DNA of 64,000 nucleotides from Pyxicephalus adspersus (GCF_032062135.1 NC_092863.1:20765740-20829739); one strand, 5' to 3'; positions 1 to 12,696 are shown, numbered from the stretch's first letter. Made by a program: numbers and translations. The notes: generated from the sequence alone by a model not told the origin.

Positions 1-169
1 TTGAACCAGGTTTGGATTTTTAAATAAACTTAGCTCATTGTAAAATATTATTATATAAAATATTATTATCATTATGAACAGCTCATTAATGGATTGAACA
101 GTATAGCTGCAGCACACTAACAATTAATATATTGTAATATAATATACTGCTATAAAAAATCCTGTTTAT

Positions 170-209
170 TAATATTATTATTAATAATAATAATAATAAT
201 AATAACAAT
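170..209. repeat. (TAA)n simple repeat
   Basis: A run of TTA/TAA trinucleotides with few interruptions. This is a simple microsatellite, possibly the tail of a decayed SINE whose body is no longer recognisable. Confidence 0.85.
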
Positions 210-1912
210 ATGGGGATACTGAGAGGTGGGCAAGGCAGTGCTGGGCAGTATACACATATATATATATAGGCTATGTTGATACAGGCAAAAATTTGCAGTG
301 TGGTTACCGCTTCCTTATGCCTGTGAACCTATGACTGGGGGAAGACACTACAATTAACTTCTCAATGCATCAGCAGGGACCAAAGAGGAGAGAGAGGAGA
401 TAAAATAGGGAAAAATGCCTCCCAAATGCCTAGAAACACCCATGTTAGTAGGGACATTTGGAGCGTTTTTGAGCTTGTTGGGGTGTTTAGAAGGCATTTG
501 GAAGAGTTTTAATACTAAATGCTCCAGTATGCGTTTTCTTTACAGCACATCAAAAAAATGCTCTGGTGCAGAATGGCCCATTGGAATGAACGAGAATTCC
601 AAACATGGGCATTTAAACGCTCAGGTTAACCGCTGAGGAAACAATCTGTGTAGAATAAGCTTGTGGTGGTGCAAATAACCAGTAGCTATATGTGGGAATG
701 CTTGATCCCAAAATTTGCCCCCAAACCAGAAATACATCATCTCTTATGCAGTCATGCTGAAGCTCCTGAGAGGACATCAATGCAGGGATAAAGGATAAGG
801 TAGGTAAGGTTACTGAGAAGGGGTTCTACATTGAGGAGGTCCATCACTGGTGGGTGGGGGTCACTGCTGGGGGGGTGCACTGAGAATTACTTCATTAGGG
901 GGTCTGCATTAAGGTGACTGTCAACAAGAGAGGCCTGCACTAAGGGGTGGTAGATCTGACACTGATGGGGTCTGTCACTGATTGAGGGGTGTGTGTGTCA
1001 CTGAAGGGGGCGGTATTTAAGGGGTCTGTCATTGAGGGGTTCTGAGCTGTTCTGTGAGTTGATGGGGTGCAGAGGGGAATGGGGGCTAAGGTTTAAATCC
1101 CACACCTGGCCTATAGGTCTGTAACTGCACCTCTGATAAAAAAAAATGATACACTGTGCAGGTATAAACAAGAGCTCTACCATTAATGGGAAACATGTAT
1201 TATGCTCAGTGACACCTTCTACACCATTCATTTGAGGTAAATGTATGAGGCACTCAGTGTGCAGGTATAAACAAGCAAACCCCACAACCACCCCTCTCTG
1301 AATGGATGTGGCTTGTGCTAGATTAAAATGCCTGAAGCACCTCCCCGCGCTGCATGAGCCCCTATATCTGCATTCCTTGGACGCTCCCTCTGACAGGAGA
1401 TGCTGAGCTCTCTGCCTGTAGTATGGTCTTATTAGCAAGCATCGCCCTAGCTCAGTGCACGTAGGACTCCTAGCAAGGTGCAGGGAGACAGGTGGAGTCC
1501 GGTCTCCACAGTAACCAAATCCTTATAAGGCAAAAGACCAAGCGACTCACATTGCAAAGGTCAGGATTGTGCCAGGCGGTATGCTGAGGCTGGACAGACC
1601 ACTAAGAGTGAGTGCAAGACTGGCAGCAGGCAGGAAGGTGAACATTGCGCCCTTTATCACTCTCCCTGATCATCACCATGTATCCGACAGGGATTTAAAA
1701 CCAATAGTCGGCATTTGCACGGATTTGTCGCTTGTGATGGATTAGCAGTCAATGCAGGAATCTTGTGTGACAGCTACAGGAGTAGGTAAGGTGGGGGTGG
1801 GGGCTGACATTTTACATCCAACCTCTTGTGATGATCGCATTGGGCTGGTGACTTAAAGCAAGCCTTATTCCCCAGTCTCTGCAACATGTTTCTCTTTTTT
1901 ATTCTTTGCTAG
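210..1912. other. Stretch without recognised gene
   Basis: I see no conserved coding block here. A 146-codon minus-strand ORF at 998-1438 has no recognisable motif and reads like chance. The part from about 1440 to 1800 is less AT-rich and has a TTTAAAA motif followed by CCAAT (about 1694-1710) and a good 5' splice site (GTAG|gtaagg) at 1786, so a first exon is imaginable but not supported. Confidence 0.5.
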
Positions 1913-1937
1913 GGTGCTGAGCAACAGCCACAGACAG
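1913..1937 (+). other. Possible 25-nt microexon (speculative)
   Basis: A strong pyrimidine tract ending in CTAG precedes 25 nt, which are followed by CAG|gtatga. Both splice signals look good. The peptide in the open frame is Gln-rich (GAEQQPQT) and too short to identify. Good splice motifs around short segments arise by chance in introns, so this is weak. Confidence 0.15.
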
Positions 1938-3046
1938 GTATGACTAGGAATAGAGGCTGCATTGTCTGCAGAGCAGCTACTTGATAGCTCTGTTTACACT
2001 GTATATCCTTTGCCAAGTCTCTAGTATTTTTCTATTGCCTTCCTAGTAAAGTCAGCTGCTATTTGTTCTTCTGTCATTGCATGTATTTCATGGAACCTTC
2101 TGCCCATCGATGCAAAACCATTTTCACCCTGTGCATTACCATAGGATATATGTTTCATGATGTACAAACATGCATTCATTGATTACATTACAATGAAAAA
2201 AATAACCCGGTAAATATTTACTAATATTAAAGCTGACATTCACGCTTTGTATTTCCCCTGTTGACAACCTTGCGGTACCTACTTTAGGTTTCTACAGTTT
2301 TCTGCCCTTTATTCAAGATGACAGAGTATGGTTAAGGGGGCAGTTGTCTAGACTTGTAAATTTGTTTTGTATATAAGGCGACATTCCCACTTTAAAATGT
2401 TTATCAGATTTGTATTTTGTTTTTTTGGTATATGTATATACTGTAGAAACAGCGCTATATTATTAACAAATGTTTACATTTTTTATCCTACAATTTTGTT
2501 TCCTGTATTTTAACACATTTTTTACATAATACTATATACATCAATCCTAAAGGGCTGCTAGGAATGTATTTAGGACTGATGATAAAAACATATACTAAAC
2601 ACAGAAAGAGCATACAAACTTCATGCAGGTTAATTTTCTAAGAATTTTATGTCGATCACATAGCAAAGTGAATTATCACCTTGCAAGGGGTATTTTACAT
2701 AGCTTAGTAAATGAGATGAAGCTGTTCTAATTGCTGACATTCTATCATGTGCATGCAAAAAACTGCATGAGTGTTTGGGGGTTCTTTGCAAAGTTAACTA
2801 TCATCACTTAAGTGAATTATCCCTTGTAAGATAATTCAAATCATAGATAAACAGCCTAAATTTCTCATATGTAAATAACACCCAGTGTGTCAGCAGGCAT
2901 TCAAACCCAGGACCTATTTCTTCTAGGCAAAATGTTTAACAAAGTATCAACTCTGCTTTATCTTATTCTATTTAACACCAACATTATATGAAAAGAAGTA
3001 AAATGTGTTCACATTTTAAAATCATTTATCATGTACACAGTAATAA
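1938..3046. other. AT-rich stretch without recognised gene
   Basis: No coding block, RNA or repeat is recognisable. It looks like intron or intergenic DNA. Confidence 0.5.
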
Positions 3047-3610
3047 TAAAGCGTACCTAAACTCAGAATTTTCACTTTACATAAAAGGGTGAACCCTTTT
3101 ATGTATGGTAGAAATTCAGTTTTTTGTTTATTTTTAGGTGCAACAACCTTTTTTTTTTTTTTTACAAAAAAAGGGTGCAGCACCGCCCCCTAATTCTCGG
3201 CCGCCTAGGCTGTTGAGAATGAATGGGAGCACAAAGCCTCCCAGGATACCTGGATTCTTGGGCGCTCCTTCTGCGCATGCCCGAGATGCCCAGGCGGTTG
3301 AGAATAAATGAGCGTGCAAAGCCTCCCGAGGTACCTAAAATTTCCAGATCTCGCGAATGTACAGTGAGATTGGCCAATTTGTTTTCATCCCACGTCACCC
3401 AATCTCGCACTTGGGTTGGGTGATGTAGGATGAAGAATCTGGAAGAGAAGACGAAGATTACGGAGCCCGGAGCGCTGGCTCCGGGATGGATGCTGAGACA
3501 ACGTGGGACTCGATGCTGAGCACCCCCGTAATGATCGGACTGCCCTGCGGGATTGAAGGTAATTGTGTTTTTGTTTTTTTTATTGATTTTTGTGTATAGT
3601 TCCTCTTTAA
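3047..3610 (+). mobile_element. Nonautonomous interspersed element, family A, near-complete copy
   Basis: It begins AAAGCGTACCTAAACTCAG and ends ATAGTTCCTCTTTAA, so the ends are imperfect inverted repeats. The interior has the block TTTACATAAAAGGGT, a poly-T run, a GC-rich core with a CATCCCACGTCACCCAATCT-like motif, and CTGCCCTGCGGGATTGAAGG near the 3' end. Related pieces occur in this window at about 8005-8260 (reverse), 24561-24840, 47703-47927 and 59433-59545. No transposase is present, so it must be mobilised in trans. The superfamily is unknown. Confidence 0.6.
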
Positions 3611-4537
3611 CATGGTGGTAGAATAAATGGTAAATGTATGCATTGAAAAGACCAGTAACAAACAAACAAACAAAAGTAACAAAATGAATTTTTCCTCTCG
3701 GGGTATATAATGAAGCAAATCTTTTCCTTTAGGTTTAAGCACAAAGAGGCTGTTGATATAATCCCCAGTCTTGCCATGAATTAATTTCTTGTTGAACTTA
3801 GTCATTAACAAATATATAATTTTAATTATAAAGTCATAAAATATGCATATCTTTGAATGTTATGATTGTCCATATTCTTTAGAATGGTTTTACTTGTAAT
3901 ATGTAATATGCTTGTGGCATTTTAAACTAGCAGTGTCAAATGATGTGAAATCATCAGTATATAACTATGAACAGAGCTCATATTGGGTAATAATTTTTTA
4001 GGAATCATCAAAACAGTGTATCTAAAAAAAGGGTCCATTCGCACCAGAACACTGTGCCCTGCAATGGTTTGTGGGGCACCATTTCAAAATGCTAACAAAC
4101 CAGTTCTGTTACAAGGGAAATTTAGAGGTTAACATCACCCATATATACTTGATCTCAGGAGTATCTTAGATTGCCCAGGTTCCATCAGCTGTGAAAATAA
4201 AGAAAATTAGATTTTGCATTTTCACATTGCCAGCGCTCATAAAGACTTTATGAGAAAACACTGGTAGTTTGAAACGTTTCAAGGTTTTTCATTGATGTTG
4301 TACTTAATGGCTTAACTTCTTTCACAGTGCAACTCACAGGGAACATTGTGAAAGTGTATTCTTGTCACAATACCACCTCACAAGGATGTGAATGAACGCT
4401 TAATAACACATGGTAGAATGAATGTGTAATATGCCTTCGGCATTACTCTTTTGCTGCCCAATTTGCACAACTCCTTAATATTTCACAGAAATAAATATTT
4501 AAATGTGTATTTCTAGCCTTCAGATAATTTAAAATAC
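3611..4537. other. Stretch without recognised gene
   Basis: AT-rich, with no open frame or repeat that I can name. Confidence 0.5.
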
Positions 4538-4873
4538 AACAGCATGGTGGCTCAGAGGTTAGCCCCTGCAGTGCTACTGTAGGTCCCAGGTTTGAATCTC
4601 AACCAGGACACTATCTGCATGGAGTTAACAGGTTCTCCCTGTGTTTGTGTGGGTTTTCTCCGGGTACTCCAGTTTCCTCCTGCATTTCAATAAAACATGC
4701 AGTTAAGTTTTTGTCTTGCCCCCAAATTGACCCTAGACTGTGTTGAGGAAATATGCCTAAGGTAGGGACATTTGATTGTGAGCTCCTTTGAGCCACAACT
4801 AGTAACATGACTATAGATTTTGTAAAGTGTTGTGTAATATGTCAGAGCTATTTAAATACTGGATAATAATAAA
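4538..4873 (+). mobile_element. V-type tRNA-derived SINE
   Basis: The head has a tRNA-like A box (TGGCTCAGAGG, from about 4546) and B box (GGTTTGAATCT, from about 4590) at tRNA-like spacing. These are the internal RNA polymerase III promoter elements. The central domain includes GTTCTCCCTGTG and a TTTCTCCGGGTACTCC block, typical of vertebrate V-SINEs. It ends in GAGCTATTTAAATACTGGATAATAATAAA, whose AT-repeat tail fits priming by a LINE partner. Many differences from a clean consensus suggest an old copy. It is a SINE and not a tRNA gene. Confidence 0.8.
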
Positions 4874-5570
4874 ATGTCTCGTTCTGGACTAGGGATAATT
4901 TAAAATACTCATAACATAGATTTTTGAATGCACAATATTTGTGCAGCTGCTTATCAAACCTAAGGGCAGGTTTTAGCCTGCCTCAGGTTCAAGAGATTCC
5001 ATGTGGAACTGGCAGACGCCATCTTGCCAGCTGCTGGGTCACTCGCACTGCAGTGCTGGTTCCTAATTTTTTTAATTTAAAACCCATGGTGAGATGATTC
5101 TGAAATAAAAAGCCTGGTGAACAAAAAAGCGAAAAAGCAAAAAGACTTATACAAAAAAGCATGCAGAAAGGTGCTTTTATGATCCTCCTCTAAAGAGGAA
5201 GGGCCACTTGTCCCTCACCCTCTGGGGCATAATGCTGTACATTTCTGAATAAGCCGTTTCTTCATTCCTTCATATCAAAATTGATGCCACATCTCAAAGT
5301 TAACATATGGGTGTTACAATCAAACAATTCATGGGACTTTTAAGGCATCTTTCTCAAAAACCAAACATTTTTTTTATTAATTTTAAATGCCAGTTAACCT
5401 TATCCTAAATGCATCAATGAAAAACTTATTACAAATGAACAAAAAATAGCAAACATTTGAAAACTAAAGGCAAAAAGTCAGCAGCATAAATCACCTGTAT
5501 ATGTTGTTCATGGTTCTATATAATTAACTTTTTCATGGATGCTTTATGCACTCCTTCAGGAAATATCAAT
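4874..5570. other. Stretch without recognised gene
   Basis: No gene or named repeat is seen. A-rich stretches lie near 5100-5160 and 5400-5470. Confidence 0.5.
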
Positions 5571-5713
5571 AGGATGATCCAGTAAATCCGGAATGGATCT
5601 GGTCCAGGATTAAAAATATTTGTTAGCAAATCCATTCTAGGTTTGCTGGATCACCCAGCCTAAGTGGAGAAAGTGTATCCTCTCCAGCCTTGGAGAGCTT
5701 TAATAAATCAGGC
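5571..5713 (-). mobile_element. Long-TIR MITE, family B, partial
   Basis: It contains GTTTGCTGGATCACCCAGC and CCTTGGAGAGCTTTAATAAA, the terminal inverted repeat of the complete copy at 26071-26294. Most of one arm is lost. The same arm is at 23404-23490 and 47322-47372. Confidence 0.6.
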
Positions 5714-8004
5714 CCTTTATGGGAGCTTGTTGAAGGTATATTGTGGAGAAATAATTAGTTTGCGTTCCCAGTTTGTTGGAAGAGGGGATCCACCAGTAGG
5801 GAGCTTGATCTAGTATGGCTGCTTTATAATAGTTATATAGGTGTAGGGGACCCAATCCTCTTAGTTTTTTTTGTTTAAAAATTAGGCACATTTAGGCTTT
5901 TATGATTCCATATAAAGGTTTGGATGATCCTCTGTAAAGTAGTAAAATAGGAAGTGGGGAGGTGGAAGGGGATAGTAAGAAAAAGGTACAGGATTTTTGG
6001 AAGGATTAGCATTTTAAAAGTTGTGATGCATCCAGAGACAGATCAAATGGCATAGGTTATTGTAGTTGTTTGGGAAGTGCTTGAAGTAAGGATTTGTAGT
6101 TGTGTTTAAGTAGTAGGGGATTAGGGGTTATTTGTTTCCCAAGATATTTAATAGAGTTTTTCTATGTAAATTGATAATTGTTGTTTAATTTTCATTTTGG
6201 GATTTGTGTACATTAGGTTTATAATAGGACTGAATTCTTGTAAAATGGATTGGATGACATCATCAGCAAAATGCCTAATTTTGTTGGAATAGTTAGAAAT
6301 TGTTAAACCAGAGATGTTTGTATTGGTACAGATATGTTCTGCTAGGGGTTCTATGAGTGCAAAAATAATAGAGATACAGGGCAGCCTTGTCTCAAACAAT
6401 TAGTAATGGAGAATTCAGAAAAAGCAATACCTTTGATGTAAACATTGGTTGAAGGTAAAGAATTTAATGCTATCATAGCACGTAATATCCATCTCTTGAA
6501 TCCAAATGTTTTAGTGCATGTCTAAGGTAGGTCGAATGGACTCCATTAAATGCTGTTTAAGCATCATGGAGTTGGTATTTTATGAGAGTGAGCATGATGT
6601 AGAAGGTCTAGTATATGCCGTGTACCATCTGGGGCCTGTCTACCATGTGTAAAACCAACTTGGTTAGGGGATACTATATGGTATAGTATCTAAATCTCTT
6701 AGCAAGAACTTTAGCATATACTTTATTATAAGTATTAAACAGAGATATGGGTCTGTAATTTTGGGGGTGACTAAGGTCTTTATCTGGTTTCAGTATTGTT
6801 ATTATAAAAGCTAGATTGGACATATCAATATAAATGTATATAAAATATACTATAATGAATTATATATTTTATGAAGGATGAGGTTGTGTTTAAACAATTT
6901 AAAGAATTTGTTTGTGTAACCATGCAGTCCAGGAGATTTATGCAGTGGAAGAGAGCCAATTAGTTATTACTTTCTGATGAAGTGAATGGGGCTGAAATAA
7001 AAAAAAGTTGCTGCTCAGATAGGGAAGGGAGCTTTATTTTTGCTAAGAATTAATTTATGATATCTTCAGCGGGTTGGGAAATGGATGAACCTTTTGTAAA
7101 TCATAAAGAAAGCATTAGCAATATTTACAGGGTTGAAAGATGGAACACCATAGGAAAGTTGTATAATAGAGGAGATTTTAAACCGTACTCGTTTACCTGG
7201 CCAGTAAGAACCAGCTTTGGTATTGCAAGCATAATGAGTAGCTCTAGTTTTTGTATGAAAGATTCATATTTATACGACAAAAGAAAATGTAATTTGGATC
7301 TAGTTTTAAGTAGTTAATCAGAAGTTTGGGGTGCAGTATTTGATTTGTTAGTAGGTTCTATTTGTTTTGTCGCATGGTTTGGGTTTAATTATCACCATCT
7401 GAATTTGTAGCAACCTCTGGTTTTTGGCTTGAAAGCATATCTTCATCAGAAAACCTATCATAAATGCCTTATGTGCATTCCATAGGGTGAAACTATTAAC
7501 ATTGCCGATATTGTTTTTTAAAAAAGAAAGACTAAGTTTCATTAATTTGTTTGGAATATTTTTTATTTTATAATATATTTATCATTTTGGTTATATTATA
7601 TTTTTTAGGGTATTGCAATAGAAAAATATTTAGTCGCCAAAATGCTCTAGGGGTATGGGGAATAGTACAGGCGAAATTGATTGTATATCGGTGCATGGTC
7701 TGACCATGTAATGTCACCTGTGTTAGCAGAAGAGATATTTAGCAAAGTCTATTTATGAGTTAATAAATCTATTCTGGAGCATGTGGAGTGCAGTGGAGAA
7801 AAAAAAGGTGTAGTCCTTTTCTAAACCATGAAGACATCACTATACATAGTAGAGGTCATATTCATATAGACTATGGAGAAAGGAAGTTGAGGTTCTTCTC
7901 GTAGGAGATGTGGAATCCAGGATAGGATCTGGTACTGTGTTAAAGTCACCAGCTTTATTGAGATGGCCTTGACTGATTGATTTCAATTCCTTAGGAATTG
8001 AAGT
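5714..8004 (-). pseudogene. L1-A: dead L1-clade ORF2 (endonuclease-RT)
   Basis: Relic of a LINE ORF2 protein that nicks target DNA and reverse-transcribes its own RNA. Reading down the minus strand there is an APE-type endonuclease block with AGDFNTVPD (near 7950) and a SDHAP block (near 7690), then a linker. RT blocks follow: a SPG-like loop (near 6930), QVGFTHGRQAPD (near 6650), FADDV (near 6260) and a C-terminal segment with YYKAAILDQ (near 5830). Stops and frameshifts break every domain, so it cannot make a working protein. The order of blocks is that of L1/Tx1-clade elements. The upstream part is cut off by a family-A element at 8005-8260. Confidence 0.75.
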
Positions 8005-8260
8005 AAACCAAAAAACAACCCCAAAAAAATACACCTACCTACAATCCTCCAGAACAGTCGATCATTCCATTGGGTCCCGCGTTGTCCTGGTATCCGTCTT
8101 CAGGCTGGCGCGCCAGGCACCTCCATCTTCTCTCTGTCTTTCCTGGTTCTTCTTCTTCCTACATCACCCAACGCAGACGCAAGATCGGGTGATGTAGATA
8201 GGAAAAAACTTGCCAATCTCTCTACGCATGCCTACCCTAGCTTGTCAGAAGTCACCTACC
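8005..8260 (-). mobile_element. Family A element, reverse orientation, partial
   Basis: The reverse complement shows the family-A core: a pair of CATCACCC / GGGTGATGTAG blocks, a GC-rich stretch, and GGATTGTAGGTAGGTGTATT near the 3' end. It sits between the ORF1 and ORF2 relics of L1-A, which suggests insertion into that element. Confidence 0.55.
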
Positions 8261-8334
8261 TTGGCAGGTATGGGGGCCACAACCTGGCTCTGAAGAAGGC
8301 CCGGCTGTTGCTTAGACTCTGCGCCCGTGCACAT

Positions 8335-8960
8335 CTCTACCATTGGGCTGGTGACACGAAAGGTCCACCACCCTGCCCTGTGGCACCTTGATAAACGTCT
8401 TGTATGCTGTCAGGCAGAGATAATGGTTTAGGCAAATGGTGTGCCCTGTCAATTATAGGTTGACGCACATTTGTCTGTGGTAAAAGAGCTTTCAAGTAAT
8501 TAAGCAAAAATTTAGACAAGTCCCGAGATTACATTTTTTTCAGGAGTGCCTCTAAATTTTATATTATTTCTGCGCAACCTGTCTTTAAGGTTAGTAATTT
8601 TTGTCGTTCCAGTCTGAATAGTCTGCCATTTTGGATACCACATGGTGTACTTGAGTGTCTAGATCCTGTATTTCTGAGTTCAGTTTAGATATAAGAGAAA
8701 CAATATTTCCAATTGTTCAATTTGGCTGCAAGAGTCAGGGATAAAGAATGGAGGAGACCCACCTGCATCAGAAAGAGTTGTATATTTGTTTTTAGTCATC
8801 CCTGGGTATGGAAGACACAGTGGTAGGTGTTGCAGCTTTATTGTCTCTCGAGCTGTCTGCGCCTTTTTTCTTCTGTGAGGCAGTAACAAAAGCAGTGGGC
8901 CTTCATGGAGGAAGCTTTGTTTTTGAGCATTTCAGCGGAGTGGTTCGGGGCAGGGATGGA
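8335..8960 (-). pseudogene. L1-A: dead ORF1 (RNA-binding chaperone)
   Basis: Relic of an L1 ORF1 protein, the coiled-coil nucleic-acid chaperone that packages LINE RNA. On the minus strand a coiled-coil-like stretch (around 8680-8590) runs into a degraded RRNN-type junction (about 8575). The RRM core DRAHHLPKPLSLPD is near 8440. This order, coiled coil then RNNxRxxGxPE-like junction then ERAHR-like block, is the one seen in the intact ORF1 at 28077-29129. Frameshifts and stops are present. The C-terminal end is lost where the family-A element begins. Confidence 0.6.
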
Positions 8961-9821
8961 GCCACTTGCTAGTAAGTATATTTGCCTTACTGTCACTATG
9001 AACAGAGTGAGTGAATCAAGTAGCCATCTCAGTCACCCGCTGGCCACACCCATATCCCCTGTTGTTTTGACAAATGTGTAATTTAAATACATTAAATACA
9101 TAATAATTTAAATGATTTGAGTTTATATCTATTGGTTTTAACAAATTTGACAAGTAGCAGGAGGCATAGACTTCTAAGATGCCAAGGGCACCCCAAGGGA
9201 AGAACAGACAGAGGACAAAGTACAAAAGAGAATCAAACATTCAGAAGAGGCGGGATCCATAAACAGAAAATCGTCTAAATAATGAACAACATTAGAATTA
9301 CCTTTAAACTTAACTAACCATTCTAAAAATGATGAAATTCAAAATAATGACTAAGACAATGAAATGTCTAATGGGAGTGATTTATTAAAAAGAAAATATC
9401 AAAACAAAATCCAAGAGAAGAAAAAAGCTGCTGGATGAATAGGGGGGGGGAATAGGGGGGGGACAAGCCGTCAAGGGGCAACCCTAAAAGCAGCAAAAGA
9501 AGGTGAAGAAAAAGGGCCTGCAACACGTCCAGCAGCGATTTCTTTGAAATTTTTTCTCAAACTACATGTTCTAAACCCCCGAACAGAAGGCAAATTAACC
9601 AATATTGTATAGCCTGAACCATTAAAAGGGGCAAGAAGAAACCATAAGTGAAACCATCAGTTAGATGAGCAGATTTGGAAGCCTCACTGGAGTGAGGCCC
9701 TTTGGGAAAAAGCTCTCTACCTGCCTGTTGATTGATCAGCTTTTGAAAGCATTTGGTATGCTGTTATGGGATGCTGTCCCGCACAAAAAGCACACTCGTG
9801 GCTCTGGGTTCATTTTCAGTA
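8961..9821. other. Stretch without recognised gene
   Basis: Contains two G-runs around 9445-9465 and no recognisable coding block. Confidence 0.5.
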
Positions 9822-10181
9822 CCAAAAGAGGTAACCCTGAGCCACATTTGGGGTGGAATTGCCAGGGAGCTTTTAGGTCTTACCTGGTCCCCACATGCCT
9901 GCGGCATCCCCCAGTGATGCTCGGCACCTGTTTCCTGGCATCGCCAGGCTACACAGATGCCGGATGGTGTTTGCGTCCCCAGCTTGTGAACGTTGGGGAC
10001 GCGAGGCCTAGGGATGCAGATGCCTGCTGGGCCAGTCTGGGCAGTGCGAGCATGCGTCTGGAGGGCGGGACTGTGCGGCTGGGAGGCGGGACCAGGCGGG
10101 AAATTTAAAATAATAAGTATTTTTAAATGTACCATTTTGCCATTTAAAAATACTTATTATTGAGACCGCCAGGGAGGTTAA
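9822..10181 (+). mobile_element. piggyBac-like MITE, right end clear
   Basis: The right end reads GACCGCCAGGGAGG followed by TTAA (10178-10181), fitting a piggyBac-type end and TTAA target site. Just inside it is a perfect 21-bp inverted repeat (10109-10129 and 10141-10161) around an 11-nt loop. The left part has AGGTAACCCTGAGCCACA, resembling the fragment near 27366. The left boundary is uncertain. The ORFs inside (for example 9665-10108) have no transposase motif. Confidence 0.5.
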
Positions 10182-11930
10182 AGGCAAGGCATACGCCACT
10201 GTTAGGGAAAGAGGTCCTAGGCCTTGGTTGTTGTTTAAAAGCAGCCGACTTCTGAGGAATAAGCAAGTTCAGCCATAACCCTACGTCCTTACCCCACATT
10301 TCATAATAGGAAAAACAGACAATCGAAAAACCTCATCATAATTAAACCAAGTCCTGAAAATGTTATCTTAACTTCCTGTATGATATCAACATAATGAAAC
10401 ATCCCACCACTGTTTTCAGAAAATTTTTCAAACACTAACATATATACAAAAAGCCTGAAGCCAGTTATTAAAAGACTACATGACTATTATTATGTTATTA
10501 TTAAAAGCACATGGCGACGCTTTCATGGCTAATCGTAGTGGGAAGGTGTAAAGCAAGTGGAGAAAGTTCAAAGAGCATAGCCTTCTAGGTTCACAGAGTC
10601 AGATGTGGAATCTTGCCTCTGTGCTCTTGGACAGCCATCATGAGGAATTTGGAATTGTTTTGGTCTTGTTCTACCCAGAGGAGTTATCTCTTCGCGGGTT
10701 GTCTTGGTAAGAAGGACCATATTTTTGCAGCTTGCGATTGGGCAGTTTGGGAATTACCTTGGGATTGCTTTTACACAATAGCCTCGAGAATCCTATCTCA
10801 ACTTAAAACAATTAAATATTTGTAGCATCAAGACAAAAATGAATTGGTCCATATTATATCCACTTATAAAGTAAAATAGTTATCAGTGTTTTTCATGTTT
10901 CACCTTCTTTTATGCTCCCCACTCACAAACTTGCTTATTGGAAGTTTGGACACCTTATTCCATGAATGCGTGAATGGACATGTAGTCCTTCCAGTTTGTA
11001 TGTCTCAGATCAACCACAGTTTAATGCCCCACTTTGTACTTTATCATTAGAAAAAATATAACACCATTGTTATTCAGGATACAAGCTTGCATAGTGAAAA
11101 AATTTTTAAACTTTTATTTTATAAAAACATTTTAAACTTTTTATTGTAATGTGCTATTCCAGCACTGATCATTTCAGCTTCAATAACATAATATTCATAA
11201 TGTAAAGCCACATAAACTCAAAACTAGAACACTAATTAAAAAATTATTTGTGCCACATTTGATATTGTCAAGATTTATTATAAAAAACAGAAGAGAAATG
11301 GGACAACATAAAAAATATGTAAAAGAAATAAACCAAATTAGTAGGACGTGAGAACCTTGCGTTCTCTTTTAAAAGTTATGTTCACCAACTATTCCCTCTT
11401 CTGTTGCCTTCCTGAAAATGCTACCTTTTAGATGTTGTTGCAGTAGCCTTACCTTTAGATAGCTCTTTTTCTTTCTACCAAGTTTAAAGCATCATCACTG
11501 TTGCACATATGAGAATGACATTTGTGCAAGGACATTGCACTGCCCTACAGTGTTTTAAAAATAGCATGTATGCATGGATTGTGGCCTTATTCCCCTTATT
11601 CTGCTGTGTATTTATGATAGTAGTGATAGCATCAAATTGTTGGAAATGCTGTGGATTGCTCCAGAATGCCAACTTGCTTGTACTATTACAAGTAAGGACC
11701 AGGGCAGATGGCGGGATTCTTCATTGCTCCACTAGCAGAAAAGGCTTGTAAGCACACCAAGTTTAGGTTCACACTAACAACTAAAAGCTACTTTTTAACC
11801 ATCCTTAACCTAGAAACCTCTGAAATATATCACCTGGACTATAAGGTATTTCTGCTTAACCCTATTTGGTTGATACTTGCTAGTTTCTGCTAAAAGGATG
11901 ATTTTCTAAAGCATGATATCCAGTTATCAA
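10182..11930. other. Stretch without recognised gene
   Basis: AT-rich intron-like DNA. Small ORFs such as 11509-11751 are Cys-rich by chance and match no family I know. No repeat is named with confidence. Confidence 0.45.
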
Positions 11931-12120
11931 CAAGCATACCAACCACTTCTTTTCTGTCCCTGGGAACAATTGTTTGTGATTGTTTCCAGTGACTGCAGGA
12001 CGAATAATCACTGTTCTGTGGGGAGAAAAGGGACAAGCAAGTGGCACCTCACCGTGCTCTCATCTTTAGGGAAGTAGAGTGTTTGTCAGTGTTTGGTCAA
12101 TTGTTTATGTGATGATGTAG
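11931..12120 (+). repeat. Interspersed repeat, related to the copy at 12697
   Basis: Shares GTGATTGTTTCCAGTGAC and the following AGGAGAAAAG-like and CACC..CCGTGCTCTC-like blocks with the better copy at 12697-13035. Diverged and without a coding function. Confidence 0.4.
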
Positions 12121-12339
12121 TGAATGATGATGGAGATTGGGGACCACTGTACTCATGCTAATTTTTCACCAAAGACAATAACGATTGTTTGAGGTGACAG
12201 TAATCTAGCATGTGTACATCATCATCATGCTCCCAGACTTATTGTATAGATGTTCCCGATTAAGCACTCAGACGTCTTATACTCCCTATTATATATTTTA
12301 GATTACAAAGACTGCAGTAAATTTATCTCTAAATTGTAA

Positions 12340-12600
12340 AATACCATGATCTTGACACCACAGGCCTAAATGGGAACTAAATCTGTGCAACTTACCTATC
12401 CAGATTTCAGTGCAGGGCACCGCCATCTCTCCTATCACTTTCCTCTGCTGGACGATCTTCAACCATCTTGATTGGCCATGCCAGGAGGATGTAACTCCCA
12501 CACTGGCAAATGGGAGTTCATTCATCGCAGCACATGCTGGGAAGCCAGGTTTTTTTGGCAGCCAAAGCTGACCCTGTGCATGCAAACTTATGAGTAGAAC
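12340..12600 (+). repeat. Interspersed nonautonomous repeat
   Basis: Shares CATCTTGATTGGC, GATGTAACTCC and a GGGAAGCCAGG / TGCATGC tail with the segment at 14393-14620. The head GGGAACTAAATCTG resembles the family-A terminus. No coding capacity. Confidence 0.4.
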
Positions 12601-12696
12601 TTAGTTCTACATTAATGTGTTAGGCATTAAAAAGCAGCAGAATTATAGCATGCATTTGACCATACCCAAAATACTAGGGTTCTGTAAATGAAGATT

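Noticed and set aside
998..1438. 146-codon minus-strand ORF
   Set aside because: No recognisable domain and no splice or promoter context; length is possible by chance in 64 kb.
3162..3811. Overlapping minus-strand ORFs of 117-167 codons
   Set aside because: They run through the family-A element and its poly-T tract in several frames.
4538..4620. tRNA-like sequence with A and B boxes
   Set aside because: It continues into the V-SINE core and tail and cannot fold as a full tRNA; it is a SINE head.
9665..10108. 147-codon ORF
   Set aside because: It overlaps a nonautonomous piggyBac-like element, has a similar-length ORF on the other strand and no family motif.
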